Assembly: GCA_002313925.1 (NCBI GenBank)
Contig: DCAZ01000141.1
Location: 1-50,507, forward strand
Source: Gemmatimonadales bacterium UBA1120
GTDB lineage: Bacteria; Gemmatimonadota; Gemmatimonadetes; Longimicrobiales; Gaopeijiaceae
Direction: 5' to 3'
DNA: 50,507 bases
The first letter of the stretch is position 1. Each line of letters begins with the position of its first letter. The notes beneath the pieces are model-generated. The model saw only the letters and a list, made by a program, of their open reading frames with translations, had not been told where the DNA came from and made no database searches. Below, one piece after another: positions 32,851-42,164 of this stretch. Position numbers and translations under genes: made by a program.

Positions 32851-34215
32851 ATGATTCACCCCAGAGCCCCACAGTCCCGTCGCAAGTTTCTGAGCAGCCT
32901 CGCAGCTGGTGCCTTAGCCGGTGGCGCAGCGCCTGAGTTCTTATCCATCAGGGAACGGAATCGCATCCACACTCTCGTAAGGCAAGAGTATCAGTCTGCC
33001 AATGACCAGATTCAACTAGCAGTCATCGGAGCTGGAGGGATGGGTATGGCCGATGTTGAAACGGCACTGAGCGTTCCAGGAGTGAGACTTGTTGCCGTAG
33101 CGGACTGTTTCGATGGCCGCCTGGTAGCTGCGCGTGAACATTATGGACAAGACTTGTTCACCACCCGTGACTACCGTGAAGTATTAGCCCGAGATGATGT
33201 TGATGCTGTGATCTGTGGTACTCCGGATCATTGGCACAAACAGATTTCTGTAGAAGCACTCACGGCTGGGAAATCTGTGTACTGTGAGAAACCCATGGTA
33301 CACAGCATCGCCCAGGGTGCCGATGTAGTCAGGGCACAAAATGAATCCGGAAAAACCTTCCAGGTCGGTAGCCAAGGGATGAGTTCCCTTGGTAATGAGA
33401 AGGCAAAAGAATTACTCGCCGCAGGAGAGATTGGAGAACTGAACTACGCTGAAGGATTTTGGGCACGTAATGATCCGATCGGTGCCTGGCAATACGCTAT
33501 CCCTGAAGACGCCTCTGAAGAAACTGTCGATTGGGAAATGTTTCTCGGTGATGCTCCTCCGAAACCCTACGATCCGTTGCGTATATTCCGTTGGCGAAAC
33601 TATCGCGACTACGGTACTGGGGTCTCCGGCGACCTGTTTGTCCACCTATTCTCGAGTCTTCATTTCATCACCTCATCTCTGGGCCCGCGTAAGATCATGG
33701 CACAGGGCGGACTGCGTTATTGGAAGGATGGGCGCGAGGTACCCGACATCTTGCTGGGAATGTTCGACTACCCAGAGACTGAGGCGCATCCGCCGTTCAA
33801 CCTCTCACTCCGTGTGAATTTTGTTGATGGCACTTCAGGCACAACGTTCTTGCGCCTAGTAGGGAGCGAAGGTGCTATGGACGTGACCTGGACGGAGGTT
33901 GTCCTGCGCCGGAATAAGGCTGTTAGCCCAACTGATGTCTTTAGCCAGAGGAAAGCGGATGAAATGGATCAGGGGGTTGAGGCACGAAAGCAGATGCTAC
34001 CGCCGGCAGAAAGTGTTTATATGGTAGAAGATGGATACATGGGGGCTCACTTTGATCACTTCATGAATTTCTTCCGCGGTGTTCGTGATGGTCGCCCGGT
34101 AAGCGAAGACGCAGAGTTTGGGCTACGCGCTGCGGCACCGGCCCTAGCCTGCAACGATAGTTACTTCGGCGAGCAGATTCTGGCCTGGGACCCCGAAATG
34201 ATGGAGGTGATCTAA
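32851..34215 (+). CDS. Gfo/Idh/MocA-family oxidoreductase with twin-arginine signal
   Basis: A 454-residue NAD(P)-dependent oxidoreductase exported by the Tat route: SRRKFLSSLAAGALAGGA (9-26) is a twin-arginine signal. The Rossmann motif is LAVIGAGGMGMADVE (56-70), and YCEKPMVHS (144-152) has the conserved EKP lysine. Tat-exported members usually carry their nucleotide tightly bound. The two DUF1080 genes downstream (2-base gap and then a 1-base overlap) are typical partners, suggesting oxidation of sugar hydroxyls to 3-keto groups, followed by cleavage. Confidence 0.9.
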   Translation: MIHPRAPQSRRKFLSSLAAGALAGGAAPEFLSIRERNRIHTLVRQEYQSANDQIQLAVIGAGGMGMADVETALSVPGVRLVAVADCFDGRLVAAREHYGQDLFTTRDYREVLARDDVDAVICGTPDHWHKQISVEALTAGKSVYCEKPMVHSIAQGADVVRAQNESGKTFQVGSQGMSSLGNEKAKELLAAGEIGELNYAEGFWARNDPIGAWQYAIPEDASEETVDWEMFLGDAPPKPYDPLRIFRWRNYRDYGTGVSGDLFVHLFSSLHFITSSLGPRKIMAQGGLRYWKDGREVPDILLGMFDYPETEAHPPFNLSLRVNFVDGTSGTTFLRLVGSEGAMDVTWTEVVLRRNKAVSPTDVFSQRKADEMDQGVEARKQMLPPAESVYMVEDGYMGAHFDHFMNFFRGVRDGRPVSEDAEFGLRAAAPALACNDSYFGEQILAWDPEMMEVI

Positions 34216-34217
34216 CA

Positions 34218-34991
34218 GTGGCTATCATCTGGAGGACCGGGGCACGCTTAAGCCTTCTGGGCCTAATATCAGCCCTCGCCGTCTGTTCTCAGACAAATCA
34301 AGGAAGGGACAACACACCTGCTGAGACAGAACACAATAAACTCACGCCGGAAGAAGTGGCTGCAGGTTGGCTTCTTTTATTTGATGGTGTTTCTACAGAC
34401 GGTTGGCGTGGATACCTGAATGAGTCATTTCCTCAGGAAGGATGGGCTATAGCTGATGGTAATCTGGTCGTTTTTGCTTCGGACGGGAGTGAAGAGGGGC
34501 TTGGTGGAGATATCGTTACCGAGACAGAGTTCTCTGACTTCGAGCTCCTTTTCGATTTCAAGCTTTCACCCGTAGGCAACAGCGGTGTGTTTTACCGAGT
34601 GAAGGAAGTCGAAGGAACTACGATGTGGGAGGTAGCCCCAGAATTTCAAGTGCTCGACGATACTACATACATCGATATGGGCACCATGGATATGAATAAG
34701 CATCTAACAGGGGATAACTACGACCTCCATTCATCCATGGTCACTGCGTCTAGCCCGGTAGGAGAGTGGAATACTGGTCGTATCGTGGTCTTAGGTAATC
34801 AGGTCGAGCATTGGCTTAACGGTCAACTGACTGTCCAGTACGAATATTACACTGACGAATGGGACAAACTGGTGCAAACAAGCAAGTTTGACCCTGCTCT
34901 CTACGCCCGGTTTCTTACTGGCTCCATAGGCATTCAGGACCACGGACACGATGTCCGTTATCGAAACATCAAGATCAAACCATATCTCTGA
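34218..34991 (+). CDS. DUF1080 (3-keto-disaccharide hydrolase-like) exported protein
   Basis: A 257-residue protein with one DUF1080 jelly-roll domain. The motifs are GWLLLFDGVSTDGWRGY near residue 55, GGDIVTETEFSDFELLFDFK (about 97-116), GNSGVFYRV and WNTGRIVVLGNQVEHWLNG. The N-terminus is hydrophobic and ends ALAVCSQTN; Cys with Val before it makes an imperfect lipobox, so lipid attachment is uncertain. The start is GTG. Characterised relatives hydrolyse 3-keto-glycosides after Gfo/Idh oxidation. The next gene is a paralogue, so the pair may differ in linkage or anomer preference. Confidence 0.88.
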   Translation: MAIIWRTGARLSLLGLISALAVCSQTNQGRDNTPAETEHNKLTPEEVAAGWLLLFDGVSTDGWRGYLNESFPQEGWAIADGNLVVFASDGSEEGLGGDIVTETEFSDFELLFDFKLSPVGNSGVFYRVKEVEGTTMWEVAPEFQVLDDTTYIDMGTMDMNKHLTGDNYDLHSSMVTASSPVGEWNTGRIVVLGNQVEHWLNGQLTVQYEYYTDEWDKLVQTSKFDPALYARFLTGSIGIQDHGHDVRYRNIKIKPYL

Positions 34992-35629
34992 TGCGAATTG
35001 AGAGAATCCTCCCTCTAGGGTCAAGTGGAAGACTGAGGGGTGCGTTTTTCATGCTCGCAATATTGGTGACCGCTTCATCGCTCAGTGCTCAGAAGTCAAC
35101 ATCGATCTTTAATGGACGCGATCTTGAGGGCTGGACCGTGCATGGGACCGAACTCTGGTACGTGGATGACGGAGAACTTATCTGTGAGAGTGGACCCGAC
35201 GCTCAGTACGGCTACCTGCGTACAAACGAGACTTATACAGATTTTGACCTAACTCTCGAGTTCAAGCAGGAAGCGGACGGGAATAGTGGTGTTTTTTTTC
35301 GTTCTACAATCGAGGGCACAATTATCAGTGGTTGGCAAGCTGAGGTCGCGCCACCAGGTCTATTCTCTGGCGGTATTTATGAATCATACGGTCGAGGATG
35401 GCTGATCCAGCCAGATCCCTCTAAAGACTCAGCCCTTCATATGGGTGAGTGGAATACTATGAGGGTGCGTGTCGTAGGCCCGCATGTCACGACTTGGATA
35501 AACAGCACAGAGATGATCAACCTCATGGATGAGAGGATCGGAGTGGCCACAGGCCATATCGCGCTGCAAATCCACGATGGAGGTGGAATTAGGGTCCGAT
35601 GGCGCAATATCGAGATAACGAGACTTTAG
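34991..35629 (+). CDS. DUF1080 (3-keto-disaccharide hydrolase-like) exported protein, second copy
   Basis: A 212-residue paralogue of the preceding gene, overlapping it by one base (TGATG). The signal peptide covers about residues 15-34 and ends SLSAQ. The domain shows SIFNGRDLEGWTVHG, YLRTNETYTDFDLTLEFKQ, GNSGVFFRS and WNTMRVRVVGPHVTTWIN, ending RWRNIEITRL. It is nearly only the DUF1080 domain, while the first copy has an N-terminal extension. Probably periplasmic, acting on the oxidised product of the Gfo/Idh enzyme. Confidence 0.9.
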   Translation: MRIERILPLGSSGRLRGAFFMLAILVTASSLSAQKSTSIFNGRDLEGWTVHGTELWYVDDGELICESGPDAQYGYLRTNETYTDFDLTLEFKQEADGNSGVFFRSTIEGTIISGWQAEVAPPGLFSGGIYESYGRGWLIQPDPSKDSALHMGEWNTMRVRVVGPHVTTWINSTEMINLMDERIGVATGHIALQIHDGGGIRVRWRNIEITRL

Positions 35630-35671
35630 CTTCGTAGAAATCAGCCTCACTGCAGCTGGTCACACCAAACC

Positions 35672-37081
35672 TTACCGAATTGGCGCTCTTACTGGCTCAC
35701 CAGGTCTCGCTGCAGTGATCTCCCCACCGTCGACCACCAATTCTCCTCCCACAACCACATAGGGGATTCCTTCGGGTGGGATCGAGGCGTCCATGTAGGT
35801 TGCGCGGTCAATTACAGTCTCGGCGCTAAAAATTGTGATGTCTGCATCCGCACCAATACGAATTCTTCCTTTGTCAGCCATATCGGGAACTCGAGCCTCT
35901 AGGCGCTGAGCCGGCATTAGCGTCATCTTGTTGATGGCCTCGGGCAGGGTCATCACACCCTCCTCACGCGTGTACTGACCGAGAACCTTCGAATAAGAAC
36001 CTGAAGTCCTTGGATGGCCGCGGCCGTCTTCAATAAAGCCATCACTTGCAATCATGGTGATAGGGCTCTCAACGGCAGCACGAGTCATTTCTTCCGTTCG
36101 ACTGTGAATAATCACAGTACCCCCCGCAGCCCGTGCTTGAGCGAAAGTTTCCCTAGTCAGCCGCTCCCCCGTCGATACCAGCTGGTGTATGCCGAACTGC
36201 TGTTCACCCCAGTTCTCCCAATCGTCAAAAAGAGCTGATTCAATCCGGGTCATGCCAGCACTGTAAGGATAAGCTTCGGTTGTGACATCTTGCCCAGAAG
36301 CTTGTGCATTCTCAATGGTGGATAGGAACTCGTTGATTTGACCACCAGCACTCGAATTCGCATGTACAATGTGCAGAGGTGCTCCGGCCCTACTTGCTGC
36401 GCTAATTGTCGAATCGAGGCCGGCTAAGCCGTTACGCATATGGATGTGGGTACTTACCCCATTCTCTCCTGCTACCGCAAACATACGCTCAATTTCCCCC
36501 ATTGTGGCTCCCGGTGTATAAGCGCTTCCGAAACCGACAGCCACTGCACCCTGCATGATCCCTTCGCGGATATCTCGTTCAATCTCACCAAGCTGTTCTT
36601 CTGTAGCTGTAGCGCTCCCTCCAATACCCGCAGGAAGGAAGTCCCCCGGATCACCCAAAATATCCATCCGCACACGAATATGGCCTATACTCACGCCATG
36701 GTTCACGAGCTGACCACCTTCACGCTCAGCATACCATCCCTCAACATCAGCCGTGCCAACCTCAAGCTCAAGCGCCGTCGTTACACCGTCACGCACCATC
36801 ATCCGGTAAGAATCCTCGTCTTGGCCATGCTCATGCAGATCGATGAAGCCGGGAACCACGACAAGCCCCGTGGCTTGGATCACTCGGTCACCCTCAAGAG
36901 AAGTCTCGGTGATCGCAGCTATCTCACCTCCAATCACTCCAATCGTACGCACGGCGTCGAGGCCAGATTCTGGATCGATGACCCGGCCCCCCTCAATCAC
37001 CAAATCGTAATGGGCATTCCCTATATTACAACTCGATAGAAGGAAGCTCGTGAAAGCGAGAACTAACCCTTTCAGAATCAT
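35672..37081 (-). CDS. Amidohydrolase lipoprotein (N-acyl-D-amino-acid deacylase-like)
   Basis: A 469-residue amidohydrolase with a lipoprotein signal (FLLSSCNIG, Cys18). The metal motif is GFIDLHEHG with His83 and His85, in the D-aminoacylase/dihydroorotase-like group; IHMRNG, LHIVHANSSAGG and IASDGFIEDGRGHPRTSGSY are later ligand segments of the D-aminoacylase branch. It should hydrolyse an N-acyl amino acid or cyclic amide at the cell surface. It is the last gene of a minus-strand operon with an M1 aminopeptidase, a YtcJ-like amidohydrolase and an M20 deacylase. Confidence 0.87.
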   Translation of the reverse strand: MILKGLVLAFTSFLLSSCNIGNAHYDLVIEGGRVIDPESGLDAVRTIGVIGGEIAAITETSLEGDRVIQATGLVVVPGFIDLHEHGQDEDSYRMMVRDGVTTALELEVGTADVEGWYAEREGGQLVNHGVSIGHIRVRMDILGDPGDFLPAGIGGSATATEEQLGEIERDIREGIMQGAVAVGFGSAYTPGATMGEIERMFAVAGENGVSTHIHMRNGLAGLDSTISAASRAGAPLHIVHANSSAGGQINEFLSTIENAQASGQDVTTEAYPYSAGMTRIESALFDDWENWGEQQFGIHQLVSTGERLTRETFAQARAAGGTVIIHSRTEEMTRAAVESPITMIASDGFIEDGRGHPRTSGSYSKVLGQYTREEGVMTLPEAINKMTLMPAQRLEARVPDMADKGRIRIGADADITIFSAETVIDRATYMDASIPPEGIPYVVVGGELVVDGGEITAARPGEPVRAPIR

Positions 37082-37100
37082 TATCGTGTCCTCTTTTGGA

Positions 37101-38774
37101 TCAATTGCTCAGTTGCCGTTCAAGCTCCCGTCGCCCAAAGTCGGCTTGAAATAATGCCCAGGTATCAGGATCTAACCGCACGTCCACCGGCTCATCGTTG
37201 ACTGGAACTACGAAGCGATGGAAGCGGTTCGTGACAGAAACTGTCTCGATGAAGCGCGGTCGTCGTTCACCTTCGAAGTAGATACCGACTTCCAGTGGAA
37301 AGTCGAACAAGCCTCCCACCTGCTGAACTTGATTAATCTCTAGACTCACTGTCCGCGACGTTGGGTCATATTCCCACCACCCTGAAAGGTGAGGATTCCC
37401 ACCGTCATACAGCCACTGTTCCGCAAACGTCTCCAGGTCGAGTCCCGAGGCCACTTCCATGGCCCTCATAAAATCATCCGTGGTGGCAGTTTGGTTAAAA
37501 TGTGTCTCATAATACCGACGGATACCGGTCCAAAATGCTTCGTCACCCATACGCTTCCTGAGCATATGCAGTATCCAAGCACCCTTTTGGTACGTCGCTC
37601 CACTTGTGACGCGCCTCATGTCATCAAGGTTGTCGTGCACGATGCGATACTCGGGATCCTCCTCATACTGGGAAAAGACTCGGTCAGCGGCACTTTTCAT
37701 TCCATCTACGAATTCATCACGTCCGTAAGCATGCTCGATAAAGAGCTGTGTGAAATACGTGGCGAAGCCCTCGCTTAGCCACACGTCATCCCAGTCAGCT
37801 TCAGTTACGGCATTACCGAACCATTGGTGGGCAATCTCGTGGATAATGACGTTACGCCACCGCAGAGACCGTTCACCGGTCACTGAATTCTCTCCGTACA
37901 TGATCGCGGTAGCGGCTTCCATTCCACCCCCAGTTGCTGGCGAGGTCACATTTGCAAGCTTTTCATAGGAGAAGGGTCCAACGTACTCCGAATAGAACTC
38001 CATAACTTGTTTAGTTGGCACCGCGAAGTCGTAGAAACCTGCTTCACGGTCCTGGGCATAAACCCAAGTTTGAATTGGCTTGCCATCAAAATCATCAACC
38101 TGCTGAACTGCAAAGCGGGCGACACCTAAGACATAAAGCCAAGGGGAGATTGGAACAGACTGCTTCCAGTGCGTGAGGCGCGTCCCGTCATCGTAATCAG
38201 TTTCCTCACGCAATAGCCCGTTCGATATGACCTGGTAATGATCTGGAGCCCTGACCACAAATTCACATGTGGCCTTTTCATACACGTGATCGATCGTTGG
38301 GAGCCAGCTCCGCGCGCGGTTTGGCCAGTTATCACTGAAAAATGTTCGATCTCCATACTTATTTGGACCGATTCTTAGCCCTGCATCTGGCACGCCTTGG
38401 TACTCTATAGTGATTGCAACACGTGAGCCAACCTGGCCGACTTCGGGAAGATCAATAGTCAGCAAATTATCCTCGTGAACAAATGAGAGTGGAGAGTCGC
38501 TAGTGTAAACAGCCAAGACACGCATCCCCTGGCCCTCATCGTTCAAGCTTGTCAGGTCGAGAGGTAAAACAGTGACCCCATTACTCGTAAAACTCACTGA
38601 TACCGTAGCGCGACCTATAATTTCATCGACTTGATCACTGAGCGTGATTTCAAATCTGTAATTTTCAATATCTATCCCGATCCGCCGAGGATACGTATCG
38701 GGCTCTGTTGCTGATACAGAAACTGCTACCAGAAGAGAGAACGCGACAAGAAAAGTGAGTTTGGGGTTAGCCAC
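37101..38774 (-). CDS. Exported M1-family zinc aminopeptidase
   Basis: A 557-residue peptidase. I use the GTG at 38774: GGAGGT lies just upstream, and the signal peptide (LTFLVAFSLLVAVSVSA) then starts at the N-terminus. A frame to 38825 adds 17 unlikely residues. The zinc site is HEIAHQWFG (His312, Glu313, His316) with Glu335 in WLSEGFATYF; the substrate-binding loop is TGGGMEAATA, a variant of the GxMEN motif. It has the N-terminal saddle and catalytic domains but lacks the long C-terminal domain of PepN. It releases N-terminal residues from peptides, probably in the periplasm. Confidence 0.92.
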   Translation of the reverse strand: MANPKLTFLVAFSLLVAVSVSATEPDTYPRRIGIDIENYRFEITLSDQVDEIIGRATVSVSFTSNGVTVLPLDLTSLNDEGQGMRVLAVYTSDSPLSFVHEDNLLTIDLPEVGQVGSRVAITIEYQGVPDAGLRIGPNKYGDRTFFSDNWPNRARSWLPTIDHVYEKATCEFVVRAPDHYQVISNGLLREETDYDDGTRLTHWKQSVPISPWLYVLGVARFAVQQVDDFDGKPIQTWVYAQDREAGFYDFAVPTKQVMEFYSEYVGPFSYEKLANVTSPATGGGMEAATAIMYGENSVTGERSLRWRNVIIHEIAHQWFGNAVTEADWDDVWLSEGFATYFTQLFIEHAYGRDEFVDGMKSAADRVFSQYEEDPEYRIVHDNLDDMRRVTSGATYQKGAWILHMLRKRMGDEAFWTGIRRYYETHFNQTATTDDFMRAMEVASGLDLETFAEQWLYDGGNPHLSGWWEYDPTSRTVSLEINQVQQVGGLFDFPLEVGIYFEGERRPRFIETVSVTNRFHRFVVPVNDEPVDVRLDPDTWALFQADFGRRELERQLSN

Positions 38775-38830
38775 GCTACCTCCACAGTGAAAATTGGACC
38801 GCCAAGATGCTTTACTCCCCAACATCCGCG

Positions 38831-40438
38831 CTACCTATCATAAACCACTTCACCGTCTACTAGGGTCATGTCAACCTCGACATTCCCGATATCACTAGAG
38901 TGAATTTCAAAGAGGTTTTCCGAGAGCACGACCAAGTCAGCTAATTTGCCGTTCTCTAGTGAGCCCGAACGGTCCTCACTGAACCCGGCCTTAGCCGCTC
39001 CCGCTGTGTAGGCAAGAAGCGCCTGCTCAAGAGATATCCGCTCCTCCGGCATCCATCCGTCTGGATTCGCCCCATCGAGTGTTCGGCGAGTGACTGCTGC
39101 ATCGATGCCGAGAATTGGATCCAGAGGTGCCACGGTCCAATCTGAACCGAACGCTAGAGTCGCTCCAGTATCCAGCAGAGACCCGAAAGCATATGCACGC
39201 TTGATACGCTCTGGTCCGATTCTCTTTGCTGCCCATCTGCCATCATCTACGGCATGATAGGGTTGCATCGACGCGATCACTCCCTGCTTAGAGAACCGTC
39301 CAATCGCAGACTGACTAAGATGTTGAGCGTGCTCAACGCGAAGACGCCGGTCACGCTTACCGTGATTCGCCACGAGATCCTCGTATATGTCCAACAGCCA
39401 ATCGTTAGCCCTGTCGCCAATTGCATGGACAATGGGCTGGAGACCAGCCTTGTCCGCCCCCTCAATCCAACCCTGTAATTCAGCGATATCAGTAGTTGTA
39501 AGTCCCGTGTTCTCCGATTCATCCAGATAGGCCTCATGGAACCACGCAGTGGCTGATCCCAGCGAGCCATCGACGAATGCCTTCACCCCACCCCACCAAA
39601 GGCGATCGTCTCCCCGGCCATTGGTAGAGACATAATCCTTCATTCGCCTCCAGCTACTCATGGGCACGACGGAATAGATTCGGAGAGGTAGGTGTCCTTC
39701 AGAGTGGGCCTGCTGGTATACCTCCAGATTCGCCCAGCCCATCATGTCCAGATTATTCCAGCCTCCCATGTCATGAACTTGAGTTATTCCGCGAGAAAGC
39801 GTGTGCCGAGCCGCCGATTGAAGCGCTCGTTTAGTTGCCTCGACCGTCGCGGGAGGAATCACCTTCCTGACTAGAGCTATAGCTTGGTCCTTGAGTACAC
39901 CTAAGGGCAGGCCAGCCTCATCGCGCACTATAAAACCGCCCGGGGGATCCCCTGTCTTGGTAGCTACACCACTCATTTTAAGAGCTAGTGAATTCGCCAA
40001 AGCCATATGGCCGTCCAAACGCTGGACCAACACAGGATGTGCTTGTGTGAACGGATCAATCCAGTCACTCCGCGGAAGCAGTCCTCCCCAAAGTTCATGA
40101 TCCCAATTCCCTCCGGTGATCCAGGTTCCACTAGGAACTGATTCCGCAAACTCCCTTATTCTGATCACAAATTCTTCAGGCGTGGTTGCCTCACGGAGAT
40201 CTAGACCCGAGAGCTGGAAGCCGCCCGAGATGAAGTGCATGTGAGCATCAATAAATCCAGGGGTTACCGTGCGACCATTGAGCTCAATGACCCGAGTCCG
40301 GGAATGCATGAGTTCCTGGATTTCTTGATTAGATCCAACGGCTATGATGCGGCCGTCCTGCACAGCTACTGCCTCGGCTATAGGAGAACCTTCAACAGCC
40401 GTCCATACCATTCCACCAATCATGACGAGATCCGCCAC
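38831..40438 (-). CDS. YtcJ-like amidohydrolase (amidohydrolase 3 family)
   Basis: A 535-residue amidohydrolase without a signal peptide, probably cytoplasmic. FIDAHMHFISGG holds the HxH metal ligands; QPIVHAIGDRAND and RRLRVEHAQHLS are later His motifs, and LAFGSDWTVAPLDP has the metal Asp. This is the YtcJ/LAF3 pattern, for which substrates are mostly unknown (N-substituted formamides and imides in some). The start is GTG, preceded by GGAGGGAG. It is second in the four-gene hydrolase operon, 43 bases after the M20 gene and 56 before the M1 gene. Confidence 0.9.
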   Translation of the reverse strand: MADLVMIGGMVWTAVEGSPIAEAVAVQDGRIIAVGSNQEIQELMHSRTRVIELNGRTVTPGFIDAHMHFISGGFQLSGLDLREATTPEEFVIRIREFAESVPSGTWITGGNWDHELWGGLLPRSDWIDPFTQAHPVLVQRLDGHMALANSLALKMSGVATKTGDPPGGFIVRDEAGLPLGVLKDQAIALVRKVIPPATVEATKRALQSAARHTLSRGITQVHDMGGWNNLDMMGWANLEVYQQAHSEGHLPLRIYSVVPMSSWRRMKDYVSTNGRGDDRLWWGGVKAFVDGSLGSATAWFHEAYLDESENTGLTTTDIAELQGWIEGADKAGLQPIVHAIGDRANDWLLDIYEDLVANHGKRDRRLRVEHAQHLSQSAIGRFSKQGVIASMQPYHAVDDGRWAAKRIGPERIKRAYAFGSLLDTGATLAFGSDWTVAPLDPILGIDAAVTRRTLDGANPDGWMPEERISLEQALLAYTAGAAKAGFSEDRSGSLENGKLADLVVLSENLFEIHSSDIGNVEVDMTLVDGEVVYDR

Positions 40439-40481
40439 ATCTCCCTCCGAAACTACAAGTCAGACAAACGAGTGCGGCGTG

Positions 40482-41654
40482 CTAAGAAACTTGAGTAGCT
40501 AGGTCTCGCGCAAAACTTTCCAGAACGTCAGCGCACTTCTCTATCTGAGCTAGCTCAACCCATTCTGCAGCACTATGCGCCTGTGCGATGTCGCCTGGCC
40601 CGTAGCAGACTGCTGGGATTCCAATTTCGTTCAGAATTGCTGCGTCAACCCAGGCTGTCATACCTTCCACGACGGGCGGAATTCCATGCTTTTGACCTGC
40701 TTCGAGCAGCCCTTGAACAAGCCTGGAGTCTTCTGGAACCTCAGTACCGGGTCGTTCGAGCATCTGCTCAAGTGAAGCCCTTAGGTCCCCCTCTCTCTCT
40801 CTCAGTTCATCGAGTATTCGCTGGAATTCCTGAAGTACTTTCTCTGGCCTCTCTCCTGGCATCGTCCGACGCTCCAGAACGATCTCACAGGTATCAGGAT
40901 AAACGGAAGCTGCAGAACCGCCCTGGATTGTACCTGCATGGACCGACCCGTGCTTCAGTAGCGGGTGAGCGGGACGAGAAGTGAGTTGGTCCCCGTAATC
41001 ATCAAGAGCGCTTATATAAAGCGCGGCGTGGCGGATTGCATCGATGCCAAGATCGGGGCGAGAGCCATGAGCTGCGCGCCCTTCGAAAACAGCGCGAATC
41101 CACAAGAACCCCTTATGAGCAGGCATGACTGCTAGACGAGTGGGCTCAGTCACAATCGCGAAATCAGCCGAAGGAAAAGAATCTACCAAAGCGTACATGC
41201 CGAGACTCGCATGCTCCTCGTCTGCGGTCATCGCAACAATGAGGTTTGGCCGCGGCCCTTCTTCGGTCAGACGCTTTGTCGCGGCGAGGATCGCAGCAAG
41301 CCCAGCTTTCATGTCGCAAGAACCTCGGCCCCAGATACGGCCACCTTCTGCTTTGGCATCGAAGGGTGGGACGGTCATACCACCTACCCCTACTGTATCT
41401 AAGTGTCCATTCAACAGAAGTGTAGGACCTTCTCCGTCAAGCTTTGCGATCACATTGAAACGATTGGGACTAATCTCAGTGATACGAGTGTCTAGCCCCC
41501 ATAAATCAAGCCATTCCGCGACAAGGGTTGCAGCTTCCCGCTCCCCACTTCCACCCTCTTCCAGCTGCGGATTTACAGAAGGAGTCGAGACTAAAGAACG
41601 AGTCAAAGCAAGTGGGTCGCCATGTCTTGCTAGCTCTAGTATCTCTGGGTTCAA
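40482..41654 (-). CDS. M20-family deacylase (ArgE/DapE-like)
   Basis: A 390-residue cytoplasmic metallohydrolase. LLNGHLDTVGV has His84 and Asp86, GRGSCDMKAGLA the bridging Asp114, and MTADEEHAS the catalytic Glu146 and metal Glu147. The dimerisation domain shows GRAAHGSRPDLG. Acetylornithine deacetylase, succinyl-diaminopimelate desuccinylase and carboxypeptidase-like enzymes share the pattern; no arg or dap genes are near, so catabolic deacylation is more likely. The start is TTG: a stop codon sits 9 bases upstream in frame and no better start exists. It is first in the hydrolase operon. Confidence 0.9.
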   Translation of the reverse strand: MNPEILELARHGDPLALTRSLVSTPSVNPQLEEGGSGEREAATLVAEWLDLWGLDTRITEISPNRFNVIAKLDGEGPTLLLNGHLDTVGVGGMTVPPFDAKAEGGRIWGRGSCDMKAGLAAILAATKRLTEEGPRPNLIVAMTADEEHASLGMYALVDSFPSADFAIVTEPTRLAVMPAHKGFLWIRAVFEGRAAHGSRPDLGIDAIRHAALYISALDDYGDQLTSRPAHPLLKHGSVHAGTIQGGSAASVYPDTCEIVLERRTMPGERPEKVLQEFQRILDELREREGDLRASLEQMLERPGTEVPEDSRLVQGLLEAGQKHGIPPVVEGMTAWVDAAILNEIGIPAVCYGPGDIAQAHSAAEWVELAQIEKCADVLESFARDLATQVS

Positions 41655-41847
41655 AGTATGCTAGGATTCTGCCCGGAGCTGCACCAACTCTGAGACCTGC
41701 TCTGATCACTCAGATAGAAGAGGGCAAACGCCGGTAGTAGGTCTTGTTTTAGACTGAACCAGGATACGCAGCTGAAGATACTTCGGCGAATCGGGTGCAT
41801 GCCTGAAATCCTTAACCGGCTTTTACACCAATATTGGACCCGGCAGT

Positions 41848-42081
41848 TTATTCGAAGTGAGCCTTGTTTTTCTCTGTGTATTTTTCCCACTCCACAGGCA
41901 CATCTGTATCAGGGAAAATCGCCTGAACGGGACACTCCGGCTCACATGCGCCGCAGTCGATACACTCATCGGGATGAATGTAGAACTGGTCCTTGCCTTC
42001 ATAGATGCAATCGACCGGGCAAACCTCGATGCAACTCGCATCGTTCGTCCCGATGCAGGGCTCAGCAATAATGTATGTCAT
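41848..42081 (-). CDS. fdxA: Seven-iron ferredoxin (FdxA type)
   Basis: A 77-residue ferredoxin with [3Fe-4S] and [4Fe-4S] clusters. Cys9, Cys17 and Cys21 of the first motif (with Asp14 where a fourth Cys would be) plus Cys50 bind the 3Fe cluster; Cys40, Cys43, Cys46 and Cys25 bind the 4Fe cluster. CIDCGACEPECPVQAIF is the usual second motif. It is a soluble electron carrier. It could supply low-potential electrons to the molybdenum hydroxylase at 24601-29531, but the two are not adjacent. The flanking gap 41655-41847 holds nothing recognisable. Confidence 0.93.
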   Translation of the reverse strand: MTYIIAEPCIGTNDASCIEVCPVDCIYEGKDQFYIHPDECIDCGACEPECPVQAIFPDTDVPVEWEKYTEKNKAHFE

Positions 42082-42164
42082 AGCTTCACACGTATGTCGT
42101 GTTTTATTCCGGTTACGAAGGCGGCAAAGTGTTAATGGAAGTCAGCACTTCAAGCAACCTATCG

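Noticed and set aside
37888..37950. Loss of the M1 GxMEN motif as a sign of inactivity
   Set aside because: GGMEAATA keeps the Gly, Met and Glu, and many bacterial M1 enzymes vary the last Asn; the zinc ligands are intact.
41651..41890. 79-codon minus-strand frame between the M20 and ferredoxin genes
   Set aside because: It overlaps the real ferredoxin gene in another frame and has no protein-like pattern.
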